NCBI RefSeq assembly: GCF_001905845.1
Contig: NZ_LIVZ01000012.1
Span: forward strand, 186,001-250,000
Source of the DNA: Streptomyces sp. TSRI0107
GTDB taxonomy: Bacteria > Actinomycetota > Actinomycetes > Streptomycetales > Streptomycetaceae
Reading direction: 5' to 3'
DNA length: 64,000 nt
The position numbers and the translations under genes are program-made. Below, one piece after another: positions 1 to 9,035 of the stretch (the first letter of the stretch is position 1; each line of letters opens with the position of its first letter). The notes beneath the pieces are model-generated. The model was not told the origin of the DNA. It did no database searches and saw only the letters and a list, made by a program, of their open reading frames with translations.

Positions 1-531
1 AGCCGCCCCTCCCGGGTCGGTGCCGCGGTGGGCGGCTGGATCGCCGAAGCGGCCCGCGCCCACGGCGACTTCGACGTCGACGTCGACGTCGTCGACCTGG
101 CCGAGGCCGGCCCGCCGCTCCTCGAACACCCCCGGCGGTGGAGCGCCCGCGTGCGGCGCGCCCACGCCTTCGTCCTGGTCACCCCCGAGGAGGACGACGG
201 CTGCCCGGCCGCTCTGCGGGACGCCCTCGACCGCCTCGACCGGGAGTGGTGGTACAAGGCGGTGAGCCTCGTGGCGTACGGCGGTGTCTCGGCGGGTCCG
301 CGTGCCGTGCAGCGGCTCAGGCAGGTCACCGGCGCGCTGCGGATGGTGCCCGTCACGGACACGGTCTCGATCCCGTCGGCCGACCGGTACGTCGACGAGG
401 ACGGCGCCTTCCGCGGCGGTGAGCTGGTCGACGCCTCCGCGAAGAGGATGCTGGACGAGCTGCTGCTGGTCGGCGCACCGCTGATCCCGTTGCAGGGCGG
501 CGAGGGGCGGACTGAACGGCCTTTGACGTAG
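1..531 (+). CDS. NADPH-dependent FMN reductase family protein (5' end outside window)
   Basis: The frame is open from base 1, so the start lies upstream. The first residues read SRPSRVGAAV, which fits the phosphate-binding loop (GSxRxxR type) of the NADPH-dependent FMN reductase / flavodoxin-fold family. A later stretch, KAVSLVAYGGVSAG, fits the second flavin-contact loop of this fold. The family reduces FMN or quinones with NAD(P)H in the cytoplasm. The stop codon (529-531) forms part of the MarR operator, so the end of this gene and the promoter of the next overlap. A GTG at 28 could be mistaken for the start but would remove the flavin loop. Confidence 0.8.
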   Translation, partial: SRPSRVGAAVGGWIAEAARAHGDFDVDVDVVDLAEAGPPLLEHPRRWSARVRRAHAFVLVTPEEDDGCPAALRDALDRLDREWWYKAVSLVAYGGVSAGPRAVQRLRQVTGALRMVPVTDTVSIPSADRYVDEDGAFRGGELVDASAKRMLDELLLVGAPLIPLQGGEGRTERPLT

Positions 532-552
532 GTATGCCTCGATACCTATCCT
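523..552 (+). promoter_or_regulatory. Promoter with MarR-type palindromic operator; predicted leaderless transcript
   Basis: A 7-bp inverted repeat TAGGTAT (529-535) / ATACCTA (542-548) separated by 6 bp lies directly in front of the MarR gene. A -35-like TTGACG (523-528) and a -10-like TATCCT (547-552) are 18 bp apart, with the ATG 7 bp after the -10 box. This predicts a leaderless mRNA and an operator sitting between and over the promoter elements, as expected for autorepression by a MarR protein. Confidence 0.55.
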
Positions 553-559
553 GGACGTC

Positions 560-1042
560 ATGTCCGACACCGGCGCACCCGCGCAGCGCACCGCCCGCGT
601 AGCCTCCGAGCTCGCGGCCTGCCTGCCCGTGCTGTACCGGGCGCTGGACCGGCGGATCGCCGGGGACTTCCCCCACCCGAAGCCGCCGGAGGGGCAGCTG
701 ATGCTGCTGCGCTTCGTCGCGCAGCAGGAGGGCTGCACCGTCCGCGAGGCCGCCGAGGCCCTGCTGATGAAGCCGAACAACGTCAGCGCGCTGGTCTCCC
801 AGATGACCGAGCAGCAGCTGCTGGAGCGCCGGCAGGACAGCGCCGACAAGCGCGTCGCCCACCTCCACCTCACCGCGACCTCCCGGCGCCGCCTCGCCGA
901 GGTCCGCGCGCTCGAGGAGGCCCACCTCGGCGAGGCGCTGGCCGCCCTCACCGACGGCGAGATGGACGCCCTCGGTTCCGCCACGGGCGCGCTCAAGTCG
1001 CTGGCCCGTCACCTCCACTCCGCACCCACCGCGACCCGCTGA
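560..1042 (+). CDS. MarR family transcriptional regulator
   Basis: 160 residues, the usual MarR length. The centre has the winged-helix signature: helix 'CTVREAAEALLMKPNNVSALV' style recognition region followed by a wing with the RRQDSADKR motif (DxRxxR-like wing of MarR). It likely binds the palindrome just upstream and represses itself and the downstream DHA2 efflux pump in response to a small ligand. The gene is co-directional with the pump, separated by about 200 bp that contain a hairpin. The ATG is 7 bp after a good -10 box, so no ribosome binding site is expected. Confidence 0.88.
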   Translation: MSDTGAPAQRTARVASELAACLPVLYRALDRRIAGDFPHPKPPEGQLMLLRFVAQQEGCTVREAAEALLMKPNNVSALVSQMTEQQLLERRQDSADKRVAHLHLTATSRRRLAEVRALEEAHLGEALAALTDGEMDALGSATGALKSLARHLHSAPTATR

Positions 1043-1047
1043 CGGCC

Positions 1048-1073
1048 GCCCTCCCGCCGACGACCGGGAGGGC
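1048..1073 (+). terminator. Hairpin after the MarR gene
   Basis: Perfect 9-bp stem GCCCTCCCG (1048-1056) / CGGGAGGGC (1065-1073) with an 8-nt loop, six bases after the MarR stop. There is no T tract, which is common for terminators of high-GC actinomycetes. Confidence 0.55.
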
Positions 1074-1247
1074 ATGAGCGCCGCCGCGTCGGGCCGACGG
1101 CTCCGCGCCGCGTTCGTGGATCTCAACCGCCGTACCCGGGCGCGATCGTGCGTCCATACGGCGGTGAGGCCTGGTTGCGCCCTGTCCGTGGCTGGGCCGT
1201 TCCCCTTCCTCCCGCTGTAGACACTCCCGCACAGACAAGGCTTTCCC

Positions 1248-2859
1248 ATGCCCTCCACCGCCGTGGATCCCTCCGGCGTGCCCGAGTCCGCGCCCGCGCC
1301 CGAGTCCGCGTCCGCCGCGTCCCACCGCCGCCAGCCGGCTGCGGTCCAACCCCTGGCTCACCCTGTGCGCCGTCGCGTTCGGCCTGTTCATGGTCCAGCT
1401 CGACGCGTCCGTCGTGGCGATCGCCAACCCCGGGATCGGCCGCGACCTCGACGCCTCCACCGCCGAACTGCAGTGGGTGACCAACTCCTACCTGCTGGCC
1501 CTCGCCGCCACCCTCATCCTCGGCGGCAAGCTCGGCGACCGCTTCGGCCGCCGCACCTACTACCTCGTCGGTGTCGCCGGGTTCACCGTCGCCTCCGTCG
1601 CCATCGGCCTGGCCGGCTCCATCGAGGGCGTCGTCGTCTTCCGTGCCCTGCAGGGCTTCTTCGGCGGTCTGCTGATGCCCAACACCCTCGGCCTGCTACG
1701 CGCCGTGTTCCCGCCGCGCCGGTTCGGCATGGCGGTCGGCATCTGGGCGATGGTCTCCGCCGTCTCCACCGCCCTCGGCCCCATCGTCGGCGGCCTGCTG
1801 GTCGAACACGTCAGCTGGGAGTCCGTGTTCTACAGCAACGCGCCGATCGGAGTCGTCGCGTTCCTCTTCAGCGCGCTGGTCCTGCCGCAGTCCAGGACCT
1901 CCACCGGACACCACCGGTTCGACGTGCCCGGCGTCGTCCTGCTCGCCCTCGGCCTGCTCGCCGTCGTCTTCGGCGTGGTCAAGGGCGAGACCTGGGGCTG
2001 GACCTCGGCCGGCACCTGGGGCGCCGTCCTCGCCGGTGTGCTGATCCTGCTCGTCTTCGGCTGGTACGAGACCCGGATCGAGCACCCGCTGCTGCCGATG
2101 AGCCTGTTCCGCAGCCGCGCCCTCACGGTCGGCGCGGTCGTCACCGCGCTGAACTTCTTCGTGATGCTGGGCGCGATCTTCTTCATCATGCTGTACCTGC
2201 AGAACGTGCGCGGCTGCAGCCCCGTCGAGGCCGGCGTCCGCACCCTGCCGCTCAGCCTGGCCTCGCTGGTCGCGTCCCCGCTGGGCGCCGCGCTCACCCA
2301 GCGGCTGGGCGCCCGCTTCACCATGCCGCTCGGCATGGTCCTCCAGGCCGCCTGCTGCTTCGGCATGCTGACCTGGTCCACCGACTCCTCGTACGCCACC
2401 ATGTGGCCGCCGTTCATCGCGCTCGGCCTCGGTGTCGGCATGGTGCTGTCCGCCTCCTCCGACGCCATCGTCGGCAACGCGCCGGTCCAGGACGGGGGAG
2501 TGGCGGGCGGGCTGCAGGCCACCACCCTGCAGATCGGCGGCGCCCTCGGCACGTCGGTGCTGGTCTCGGTGATCAGCGCCAAGGCCGGCGGGACCCTGCG
2601 CGGCGAACTCACCGGCGCCGGGGTGCCGGCCGCGCTCGCCGAACGGCTCCAGGAGGCCGAGGACGCGGTCGCGATGGGCGTCGCCCCGGTCTCCGGCGAC
2701 ATGCCCGAGCGGCTGCGGGCGGCCGTCGTCGAGGGCAGCGGCGCGGCCTTCATGAACGGCGTGCACGCGGCCGTCGTGGTCACGGGCGTCCTGTGCCTCG
2801 TCGGCGCGGCTCTCGCCGCACTCGGTCTCCGCACCGGCGGAAAGCCGTCCCGGCACTGA
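1248..2859 (+). CDS. DHA2-family MFS drug efflux transporter (EmrB/QacA type), frameshifted near N-terminus
   Basis: Fourteen-helix drug:H+ antiporter of the major facilitator superfamily. Seen motifs: LDASVVAIANPGI in helix 1, GGKLGDRFGRR (motif A), and GPIVGGLL (motif C, antiporter signature). The ATG at 1248 has an AAGG four to five bases upstream of the usual position and opens a GC3-rich reading frame for about 30 residues. The hydrophobic helix 1 (NPWLTLCAVAFGLF) however lies in the +1 frame, with no start codon between 1249 and 1389. The frame therefore changes around 1334-1342. An ATG at 1390 exists but cuts helix 1 in half. Either a sequencing indel or a real lesion explains this. 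Substrate unknown; the MarR gene upstream is the probable regulator. Confidence 0.82.
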
Positions 2860-2890
2860 ACTGCCGTACCGCACCGGCACGTTGACGTAA

Positions 2891-2926
2891 GGCGGCGGCG
2901 CCCCGGCGGATCCGGGCGCCGCCGCC
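2891..2926 (+). terminator. Strong hairpin after the MFS gene
   Basis: Perfect 13-bp stem GGCGGCGGCGCCC (2891-2903) / GGGCGCCGCCGCC (2914-2926), 10-nt loop, 31 bp after the transporter stop. Confidence 0.65.
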
Positions 2927-3004
2927 CCGCCGTGCGGCCGCCGCCGGTGGGGTAACGTCCCGACGAACCAGCCGAGGCAGCACGAGGAACGAGGAGAAGC
3001 CGAC

Positions 3005-4533
3005 ATGGCCGGCCGGGCACACGAGGCCGTCATGGGCACCGCGGCACACACCGCCGCACCGACCTGGGCGGAAGAACTCCTGGACCATCTGCGGCCCACC
3101 GGTCGCGACCCCCGCCGGGTCGTCGACTGGCTCGCGGAGACCGCGGCGGCCGACGTCTGCCTGCACGACGGCACCGGGACCCCGCTCGCCGGGCGGCCGG
3201 TCCCCCCGGCGGACCCGGCGCTCGTCGCGGACATCGCGGCCGGCCGGATCGCCTCCGCCGCCCTGGAGGACCGGGGACGCCATCTGCGGCTGATCCGGGT
3301 GGCCCTGCCGCCGCCCGCGGTGGCGGCCGTCCTCACCGTCGCCCGCGCCATGCCCTTCGACCGGCGTACCGCCGACATCGTCACGCACACCGCCGGGGTC
3401 CTCGAACTGCTGCTGCGCGCCCACGAGACCACCGTCGCCGGACACCGGCTGCAACGCGCCGCCTCCGACCTGCGGCTGGCGATCCTGCAACTCCTCATGG
3501 TCGAGGACACCGTCTCCGCCCGCCGGGCGCCGCCGGACTCTGGCCCGGCCTCCTCGACACCGACACGGCCTGCGTCTACGTCGCCGAGTGCCGCCCCGAA
3601 CAGCGGGACCGGCTCGCCGAGGCGTGCCTGGCCGCGACCGAGGAGCGGGCCCTCGTGGTGCGTTGTCCCGCCGTGGACGGCCACGTCATCGTCGTCACCC
3701 CGGGCGACCCGGCCGCGGCCGCGCTGCGGTCGCTGATCGACGGCCGCCCCGACACCTACCTCGGCGGCAGCGCCCGGCAGTCGCTCGCCCAGACCGCCGC
3801 GGCCTACGGGCAGGCGGTCAGCGCCCTCGCCGTCGCGCACTTCCGGTCCGACCGGGCCGCCGTCTACGCCGAACGCACCCACCCCGAACGCCTGATGGAC
3901 CCGGAGGCGCTGCGCGACTGGACCCTCGCCGTGCTGACGCCCCTGGACCGTCTCGCCCACCACGCGCGCGCCGAACTCCTCGCCACCACCCGGCTGGGCC
4001 TGGAGTTCACCGCCGTCAGCACGGCGAAGGTGCTCGGCGTCAGCCGCAACACCGTCCGCGCCCGCATGGAACGCGTGGAGGGCCTGCTGCGCACCGACTT
4101 CTCCGACCTCGCCGTACGGGCCGCCGTCCACCTCGCCCTCAACACCCAGGCCGGCCTCGGCGACGGCCCCGACGGACACGCCGGCGCGGGCCGGACCCGG
4201 CTCGGCGACCTGCTGGCCGGGCCGGCGGTGCGGAGCTGGGCGAGCGTCCTGCTGGCCCGGCTCGACACGGACGGCCGCGCGCTGCGCCGCACCCTGCGCG
4301 CCTGGATCGCCGCCGGCGGCAACGCCGAACGCGCCGCCCAGCACCTGGGCGTCCACGCGCAGACCGTCCGCGAGCACGTCCGCGCCGCCGAACCCGTACT
4401 GGAACGCCAGCTCCTCGCCGGGGGCAGCGACCTGTACGACGTCGTCCTCGCCCATCTGGCGCTCGGCGACCTGCCCGTGCCCGCCCTGCACACGGCAGAC
4501 GGCGACAATCCGGACTCACCTGTGCACGGGTGA
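3005..4533 (+). CDS. PucR/CdaR-like helix-turn-helix regulator, interrupted by a frameshift
   Basis: ATG 3005 is preceded by GAGGAG. The first ~177 residues (to about 3537) are an N-terminal sensor-like region in one frame. From 3538 the coding frame is one base earlier, reading LWPGLLDTDTACVYVAEC and onward to 4533. A single missing base near 3537-3539 would restore one protein of about 509 residues. The C-terminal half carries two HTH-like segments: KVLGVSRNTVRARMERVEG and, near the end, HLGVHAQTVREHVRAAEP, the latter typical of the PucR C-terminal HTH_30 domain. Expected role: DNA-binding transcription activator of unknown regulon. As sequenced the protein would be truncated and lose its DNA-binding domain, so it is either a pseudogene or an assembly error. 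Confidence 0.75.
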
Positions 4534-4537
4534 GTCC
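4512..4537 (+). terminator. Hairpin overlapping the PucR stop codon
   Basis: Perfect 9-bp stem GGACTCACC (4512-4520) / GGTGAGTCC (4529-4537), 8-nt loop; the stop codon TGA lies in the 3' arm. It is followed by a second small stem. Confidence 0.55.
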
Positions 4538-4540
4538 TCC

Positions 4541-4556
4541 GCCCGCCGAAGCGGGC
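4541..4556 (+). terminator. Second small hairpin behind the PucR gene
   Basis: 6-bp stem GCCCGC / GCGGGC closing a CGAA tetraloop, three bases after the preceding hairpin. Together they may form a tandem terminator. Confidence 0.35.
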
Positions 4557-4862
4557 ACCGACGCGGTTCCCAACCGCTCCGCCCGGCACGTAGGTTTCCA
4601 GACACCGGGACGGCGCGACCGGAACGGGGGACCGGTCGCGCCTCCGCGGAAGCGACCGCCTGATCGCGTGACAGGGCCTCAGGCCCGCGCCCCTCAGCCT
4701 TCCACGGCCGGGTGTGTGGCGAGCTCCGTTCGGTACGGAGTCGAGCAGGCCGGGGAACAACGCGTCCAGGTCGTCACGGCGAAGCCGCACCAGCCGGAAT
4801 CGGCCCTTCACGCATGCCGTGTCACTCGCCGGATCGGCGATCTTGTTGAGTGGTTTGTCCTG
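4557..4862. other. Intergenic stretch without a convincing gene
   Basis: About 300 bp between the double hairpin and the stress-type promoter. A minus-strand frame around 4740-4815 reads KGRFRLVRLRRDDLDALFPG and could be a degraded gene remnant, but it has no supporting start, ribosome binding site or recognisable family. Confidence 0.3.
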
Positions 4863-4887
4863 GTGTGTCCCCGGGCGAGGCGGGTAC
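4863..4887 (+). promoter_or_regulatory. Candidate SigB/SigF-family stress promoter
   Basis: GTGT (4863-4866), 15 bp, then GGGTAC (4882-4887). This matches the GNNT-N14-16-GGGTAY consensus known for stress sigma factors of the SigB group in Streptomyces. The start codon of the small protein lies 54 bp downstream. Confidence 0.45.
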
Positions 4888-4940
4888 CCGGCTCGCAGCG
4901 ACAATCGCGAGACATTCACCGGACGAAGGAGGAGGCCCGA

Positions 4941-5177
4941 GTGACCAGCAGCACCGAGACCGGCGACGTGACCGGCACCGCGGACAAGGACTACAACCTC
5001 ATCTGGTACGTGGAGGCGTGCCTCAGCAACGCGCTGCGCCTGGAGAGCTACATCCAGGACGCGGAGCGCGCCAAGGACACCGAGGTCGCGGAGCTGTTCC
5101 GCAAGGCCCAGTCGGACAGCCGCAAGGGCGCCGAGCTGGGCAAGGAACTGCTGCGGGCCCGGCTGAGCGAAGGCTGA
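4941..5177 (+). CDS. Small conserved-looking helical protein, probable stress protein
   Basis: 78 residues from a GTG at 4941; AAGGAGGAG (4926-4934) is an excellent ribosome binding site and fixes this start. The protein is acidic and almost entirely helical, with two helices (NLIWYVEACLSNALRLESY and a second rich in charged residues, KDTEVAELFRKAQSDSRKG). I do not recognise a named family; the pattern is reminiscent of helical-hairpin stress proteins or of half a ferritin-like bundle, but metal ligands are not evident. The SigB-type promoter suggests general stress induction. A very strong terminator follows. Confidence 0.72.
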   Translation: MTSSTETGDVTGTADKDYNLIWYVEACLSNALRLESYIQDAERAKDTEVAELFRKAQSDSRKGAELGKELLRARLSEG

Positions 5178-5193
5178 CGGGCACTCGTCCACC

Positions 5194-5230
5194 AGGCCCG
5201 GCCCCCGGGCGACGCCCGGGGGCCGGGCCT
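5194..5230 (+). terminator. Very strong hairpin terminator
   Basis: Perfect 17-bp stem (5194-5210 with 5214-5230) around a GAC loop, starting 16 bases after the small-protein stop. One of the strongest hairpins in the window. Confidence 0.75.
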
Positions 5231-5367
5231 CGCGCTGTCCCCGGCGGCCGCGCGCGGGTAGCCGGAACGTCTCCCTTCGTGCCCTCATAGACCCTCAAGA
5301 GGGACGCGGCAGGGGCTCCGCGGGGGCTCCGCGGGTCTCTGCGGTCACGACGGGGGGAGTCGGGGCG

Positions 5368-6180
5368 ATGACCGGATCACAGCGGACGCCGGGAGGTGGG
5401 GAGCGCAGGCGGGAGATCCGCAGGCGCGAAGCCCGGGTGCGGGCCGCACGCCGTTCCCGGCTGGAGGCCGAGCGCAGGCGCCGCACCGGGGTGAGCTCGG
5501 TGGAACTGGGGCGCCGCGCCCGACTGCGGCGACGGCGTGCGTGGGCGGTCGGCGCCCTGCTCGTGGGTATCGCCCTGCTGGCGACCGGCGCGTTCCGGAT
5601 GGTGGAAGTGACACGCGCCGCGGACGCCTCGCGGGAGTTCCGCGCCGCCGAGCCGTGCGACGGCGCCGGCACCGACTGCCTGCGTACCGTCGCGGCGACC
5701 GTCCGGGACACCCGGAGCGCCGACGGCAGGCACGTGCTCCGGCTCGACGGCCCCCGCCCGGTGCCCGCCGAGGTCACGCTCGAGGACCCGGAGCCGCTGC
5801 TGACGGAGCTGCGCCCCGGCTTCCGGGTCGACGTGACGATCTGGCGGGGCGAGGCGACCGGCATCGCCCGGCAGGGCGTGCGCCAGGACACCACGGGCGC
5901 GCCCCGCGAGCTCTCCGAGTACGCCACGGCCCTCGCCCTCGCCCTGCTCGCGGCCGGCCTGTACGGCACCGGGACGGGCGTGGTCGTGCTGCGCCGCGGC
6001 GCACGCGAGCTGCCCGGCGCGTTCGGCTCGTGGAGCGCCCTCGCCTTGACCTCCGTGATCGCCACCATTCCCGCCGTCGGCTACGGCCACCTGCTCGGCG
6101 GACCGGTCGCCGCGGCCGGGGTGTGGCTGCTGTTCCTGCTGGTCACGGGGCTGGCCCTGTACTGGTTGGAGATGCGCTGA
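5368..6180 (+). CDS. Membrane protein of unknown function
   Basis: 270 residues with a GGGGGAG-type ribosome binding site. The first 55 residues are extremely Arg/Glu-rich (ERRREIRRREARVRAARRSR), predicted cytoplasmic coiled coil or nucleic-acid-like tail. One membrane helix follows (WAVGALLVGIALLATGAF, about 59-76), then an extracytoplasmic domain of ~110 residues with two cysteines (EPCDGAGTDC) that could form a disulphide, then two or three helices at the C-terminus. No family recognised. It converges with the phosphatase gene on the other strand. Confidence 0.7.
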   Translation: MTGSQRTPGGGERRREIRRREARVRAARRSRLEAERRRRTGVSSVELGRRARLRRRRAWAVGALLVGIALLATGAFRMVEVTRAADASREFRAAEPCDGAGTDCLRTVAATVRDTRSADGRHVLRLDGPRPVPAEVTLEDPEPLLTELRPGFRVDVTIWRGEATGIARQGVRQDTTGAPRELSEYATALALALLAAGLYGTGTGVVVLRRGARELPGAFGSWSALALTSVIATIPAVGYGHLLGGPVAAAGVWLLFLLVTGLALYWLEMR

Positions 6181-6201
6181 CAGCGCGGCCCGGCCAACGG
6201 C

Positions 6202-8964
6202 TCAGGGCAGCGGCTGCTCCGCCCAGATCACCTTGCCGCCGGGCAGATAGCGGGTGCCCCAGCGTTCGGCGAGCTGGGCGACGAGGAACAGCCCGCGACC
6301 GCCCTCGTCCGTCATCGCCGCGTACCGCAGATGCGGCGCCGTGCTGCTGCTGTCGAACACCTCGCAGATCAGGCTGCGGTCGCGCATCACCCGTACCCGG
6401 ATCGGCGCGCCGCCGTACCGGATGGCGTTGGTGACCAGTTCGCTGAGCACCAGCTCCGTGGTGAACGCCAGCTCCTCCAGCCCCCACTCCGCCAGCCGCC
6501 GGGTGACCGAGGACCGCACCCGCGCCACCGCCGCCGGATCGCACGGCACGTCCCAGGAGGCGACCCGGTCCGGGCCCAGCGCGTGGGTACGGGCCACGAT
6601 CAGCGCGATGTCGTCGCTGGGCCGGGCCGACAGCCGGGTGTCCACGACGGCCCGGCAGGTGTCCTCCGGCGACGGCCCCGCCCGCTCCAGCGCGTCGCGC
6701 AGCAGTTCGAGACCGACGTCGATGTCCCGTCCCCGGTCCTCGACCAGCCCGTCCGTGTACAGCACCAGCCGGCTGTTCTCCGCCAGCTCCAGATCGGCCG
6801 TCTCGAACGGCAGGCCGCCCAGGCCGAGCGGGGGACCGGCGGGCACGTCGGGGAACTCCACCGAGCCGTCCGGCCGCACCACGGCGGGCGGCGGGTGCCC
6901 CGCGCGGGCGATCGCGCAGCGCCGCGAGACCGGGTCGTAAATCGCGTACAGACAGGTCGCGCCCGTCACCGGGGCGCTGCCGCCCTCCTCGGACTCGTGC
7001 TGGTCGATCCGGGTGACCATCTCGTCCAGCAGCGTCAGCAGCTCGTCCGGCGCCAGGTCCAGCGTCGAGAAGTTGTGGACGGCGGTCCGCAGCCGGCCCA
7101 TGGTGGCCGCCGCGTGCAGCCCGTGCCCGACGACGTCACCGACCACCAGCGCCACCCGGGCGCCCGGCAGCGGCAGCACGTCGAACCAGTCACCGCCGAC
7201 CCCGGCCTGCGCGGGCAGATACCGGTAGGCGACGTCGAGCGCGCTCTGCTCGGGCAGCCTGCGCGGCAGCAGACTGCGCTGCAGGGTCACCGCCATGGTG
7301 TGCTCGCGCGTGTAGCGGCGCGCGTTGTCTATGGAGACGGCGGCCCGCGCGACCAGCTCCTCCGCGAGCGCCAGATCCTCCGCGTCGAACGGCTCCGGCT
7401 TGCGCGCCCGCCAGAAGTTGGCCAGACCCAGGATCAGCGAACCGGCCCGCAGCGGCGCGGTGATCAGCGAGTGGATGCCGTACTCCAGCACCTGCGCGGT
7501 GCGCTCCAGGTCCTGCGCCTGCCAGCCCGGCGCCTTGTTCAGCCGGGGCTCCAGGATCGCCTGCCCGGCGCGCAGGCTCCGCGTCTGCGGCGAGGAGGCG
7601 ACGAACCGGATCCGCTGCCCCACCGGGTACAGCGGCGCGTCGTCCCGGATCCCCCCGAAGGCCGTACGCCGCAGATCCGGGCCGGCCTCCGGCTGCTCAC
7701 CGGCGAGCACCGCGTCGAACAGGTCGACGGTCACGAAGTCCGCGAACCGCGGCACCGCCAGCTCCGTCAGCTCCTGAGCCGTACGGGTCACGTCCAGGCT
7801 CGTGCCGATGCCCACCCCGGCCGCGTACAGCATGTCGAGCCGTTCCCGCGCCACCTCCGCCCGGCCCGACAGGGCGCGCAGCTCGGTGGAGTCGCGCAGC
7901 GTCGCCACACTGCCGGGCGGGCCGCCCTCCAGGTCCGTGGGCCGCTGGTTGATCGCCAGCAGCCGGTCCTTCACCAGCCGCACCTCGTCCGTGGCGACCC
8001 GGCGGGAGGACAGCAGCTCCGAGGTGGCCGGATCGAGCCCCAGCTCCCGCACATGCCGCCCCTCCGCGTCGTCCGGCAGGTCCAGCAGCCGGCGCGCCTC
8101 GTCGTTGGCGAGCAGCAGCGCGCCGTCGCCGTCGACGATGAGCACTCCCTCCCGGACGGCGTGCAGCACGGCGTCGTGGTGCTCGTACATGCGGGTCATC
8201 TCGCGCGGCCCCAGCCCGTGGGTCTGCCGCAGCAGCCGCCGGCTCACCAGCGCGGTCCCCGCCGTGGCCACCGCCAGCCCCGCGGCCGCGGCGACCAGCA
8301 CCAGCGGCAGCTGCCGGTCGGCGGCGCCGCCCACGTGCTCGGTGGTGATCCCGGCGGACACCAGCCCGACCACCGTCCCGTCGGGTGCCTCGACCGGCAC
8401 CACCGCCTGCACCAGGTGCCCTATCGTGCCCTCGACCTCCTCGGTCACCGACTTGCCGCGCAGGGCGGGCTCGATGGTGCCGACGAACCGCTTGCCGATG
8501 CGGTCGGGGAGGGGATGGGTGTAGCGGATGCCGTCGGTGTTCATGACGACGATGAAGTCGACGCCCGTCGCCTCGCGTGTCGCCTCCGCCTGCGGCTGGA
8601 GGATGGCCGTCGGATCCCGGCTGTTCAACGCCGCCCGGGTGCCCGGCGCGTTGGCGAAGGTCTCGGCGACGGACAGCGACCGGTTCCGGGCCTCCTGGGT
8701 GCTGTCGTAGCGCGCTTGCAGCACCAGCGCCGTCACCGCGGCGGCGACCAGCACCAGCACGACGACGACCTGGAGCACGAAGACCTGCCCGGCGACACTG
8801 CGCCCGCTCAGCACCGAGCGCAGCCCGGCTCCCGGACCCCGCCCGTCCGGGCCCCGCCGCGCCCCCGGCTCGCCCTCCGCGAACGCCCGCGGCACGCGGT
8901 GGGGACGCACGGTGCCCGGCGGTCCGGTGGACCGAGACCGGGAGCGACCCAAATGTCGGACCAT
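6202..8964 (-). CDS. Membrane-bound SpoIIE-type PP2C phosphatase with CitA-like sensor, PAS, GAF and RsbW-like ATPase domains
   Basis: 920 residues. Order: helix 61-83; extracytoplasmic sensor ~88-212 that looks like the periplasmic PAS domain of CitA/DcuS kinases (VDFIVVMNTDGIRYTHP, AVVPVEAPDGTVVG); helix ~219-240; PAS ~260-365; GAF ~390-545; SpoIIE/PP2C phosphatase ~570-765 (GGDWFDV, VGDVVGHG, YTDGL, SDDIALIV); and a GHKL ATPase of the RsbW type ~790-915 (ELVLSELVTNAIRYG). Such proteins dephosphorylate anti-sigma-factor antagonists and may also phosphorylate them. The CitA-like module suggests sensing of a small carboxylate or similar ligand. It follows the second phosphatase gene by 71 bp and is probably co-transcribed. 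The upstream start chosen is uncertain by ~20 codons. Confidence 0.88.
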   Translation of the reverse strand: MVRHLGRSRSRSTGPPGTVRPHRVPRAFAEGEPGARRGPDGRGPGAGLRSVLSGRSVAGQVFVLQVVVVLVLVAAAVTALVLQARYDSTQEARNRSLSVAETFANAPGTRAALNSRDPTAILQPQAEATREATGVDFIVVMNTDGIRYTHPLPDRIGKRFVGTIEPALRGKSVTEEVEGTIGHLVQAVVPVEAPDGTVVGLVSAGITTEHVGGAADRQLPLVLVAAAAGLAVATAGTALVSRRLLRQTHGLGPREMTRMYEHHDAVLHAVREGVLIVDGDGALLLANDEARRLLDLPDDAEGRHVRELGLDPATSELLSSRRVATDEVRLVKDRLLAINQRPTDLEGGPPGSVATLRDSTELRALSGRAEVARERLDMLYAAGVGIGTSLDVTRTAQELTELAVPRFADFVTVDLFDAVLAGEQPEAGPDLRRTAFGGIRDDAPLYPVGQRIRFVASSPQTRSLRAGQAILEPRLNKAPGWQAQDLERTAQVLEYGIHSLITAPLRAGSLILGLANFWRARKPEPFDAEDLALAEELVARAAVSIDNARRYTREHTMAVTLQRSLLPRRLPEQSALDVAYRYLPAQAGVGGDWFDVLPLPGARVALVVGDVVGHGLHAAATMGRLRTAVHNFSTLDLAPDELLTLLDEMVTRIDQHESEEGGSAPVTGATCLYAIYDPVSRRCAIARAGHPPPAVVRPDGSVEFPDVPAGPPLGLGGLPFETADLELAENSRLVLYTDGLVEDRGRDIDVGLELLRDALERAGPSPEDTCRAVVDTRLSARPSDDIALIVARTHALGPDRVASWDVPCDPAAVARVRSSVTRRLAEWGLEELAFTTELVLSELVTNAIRYGGAPIRVRVMRDRSLICEVFDSSSTAPHLRYAAMTDEGGRGLFLVAQLAERWGTRYLPGGKVIWAEQPLP

Positions 8965-9035
8965 GTGCTCTGTCTACACTCCCCGGCCCGGCGAGGCGAG
9001 GGCGTCACCAGGGGCGGCGTCCGTCCGGGCCGCGT

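Noticed and set aside
1390..2859. ATG 1390 as true start of the efflux pump
   Set aside because: It would begin inside transmembrane helix 1, and a better start with ribosome binding site and coding character lies upstream in another frame.
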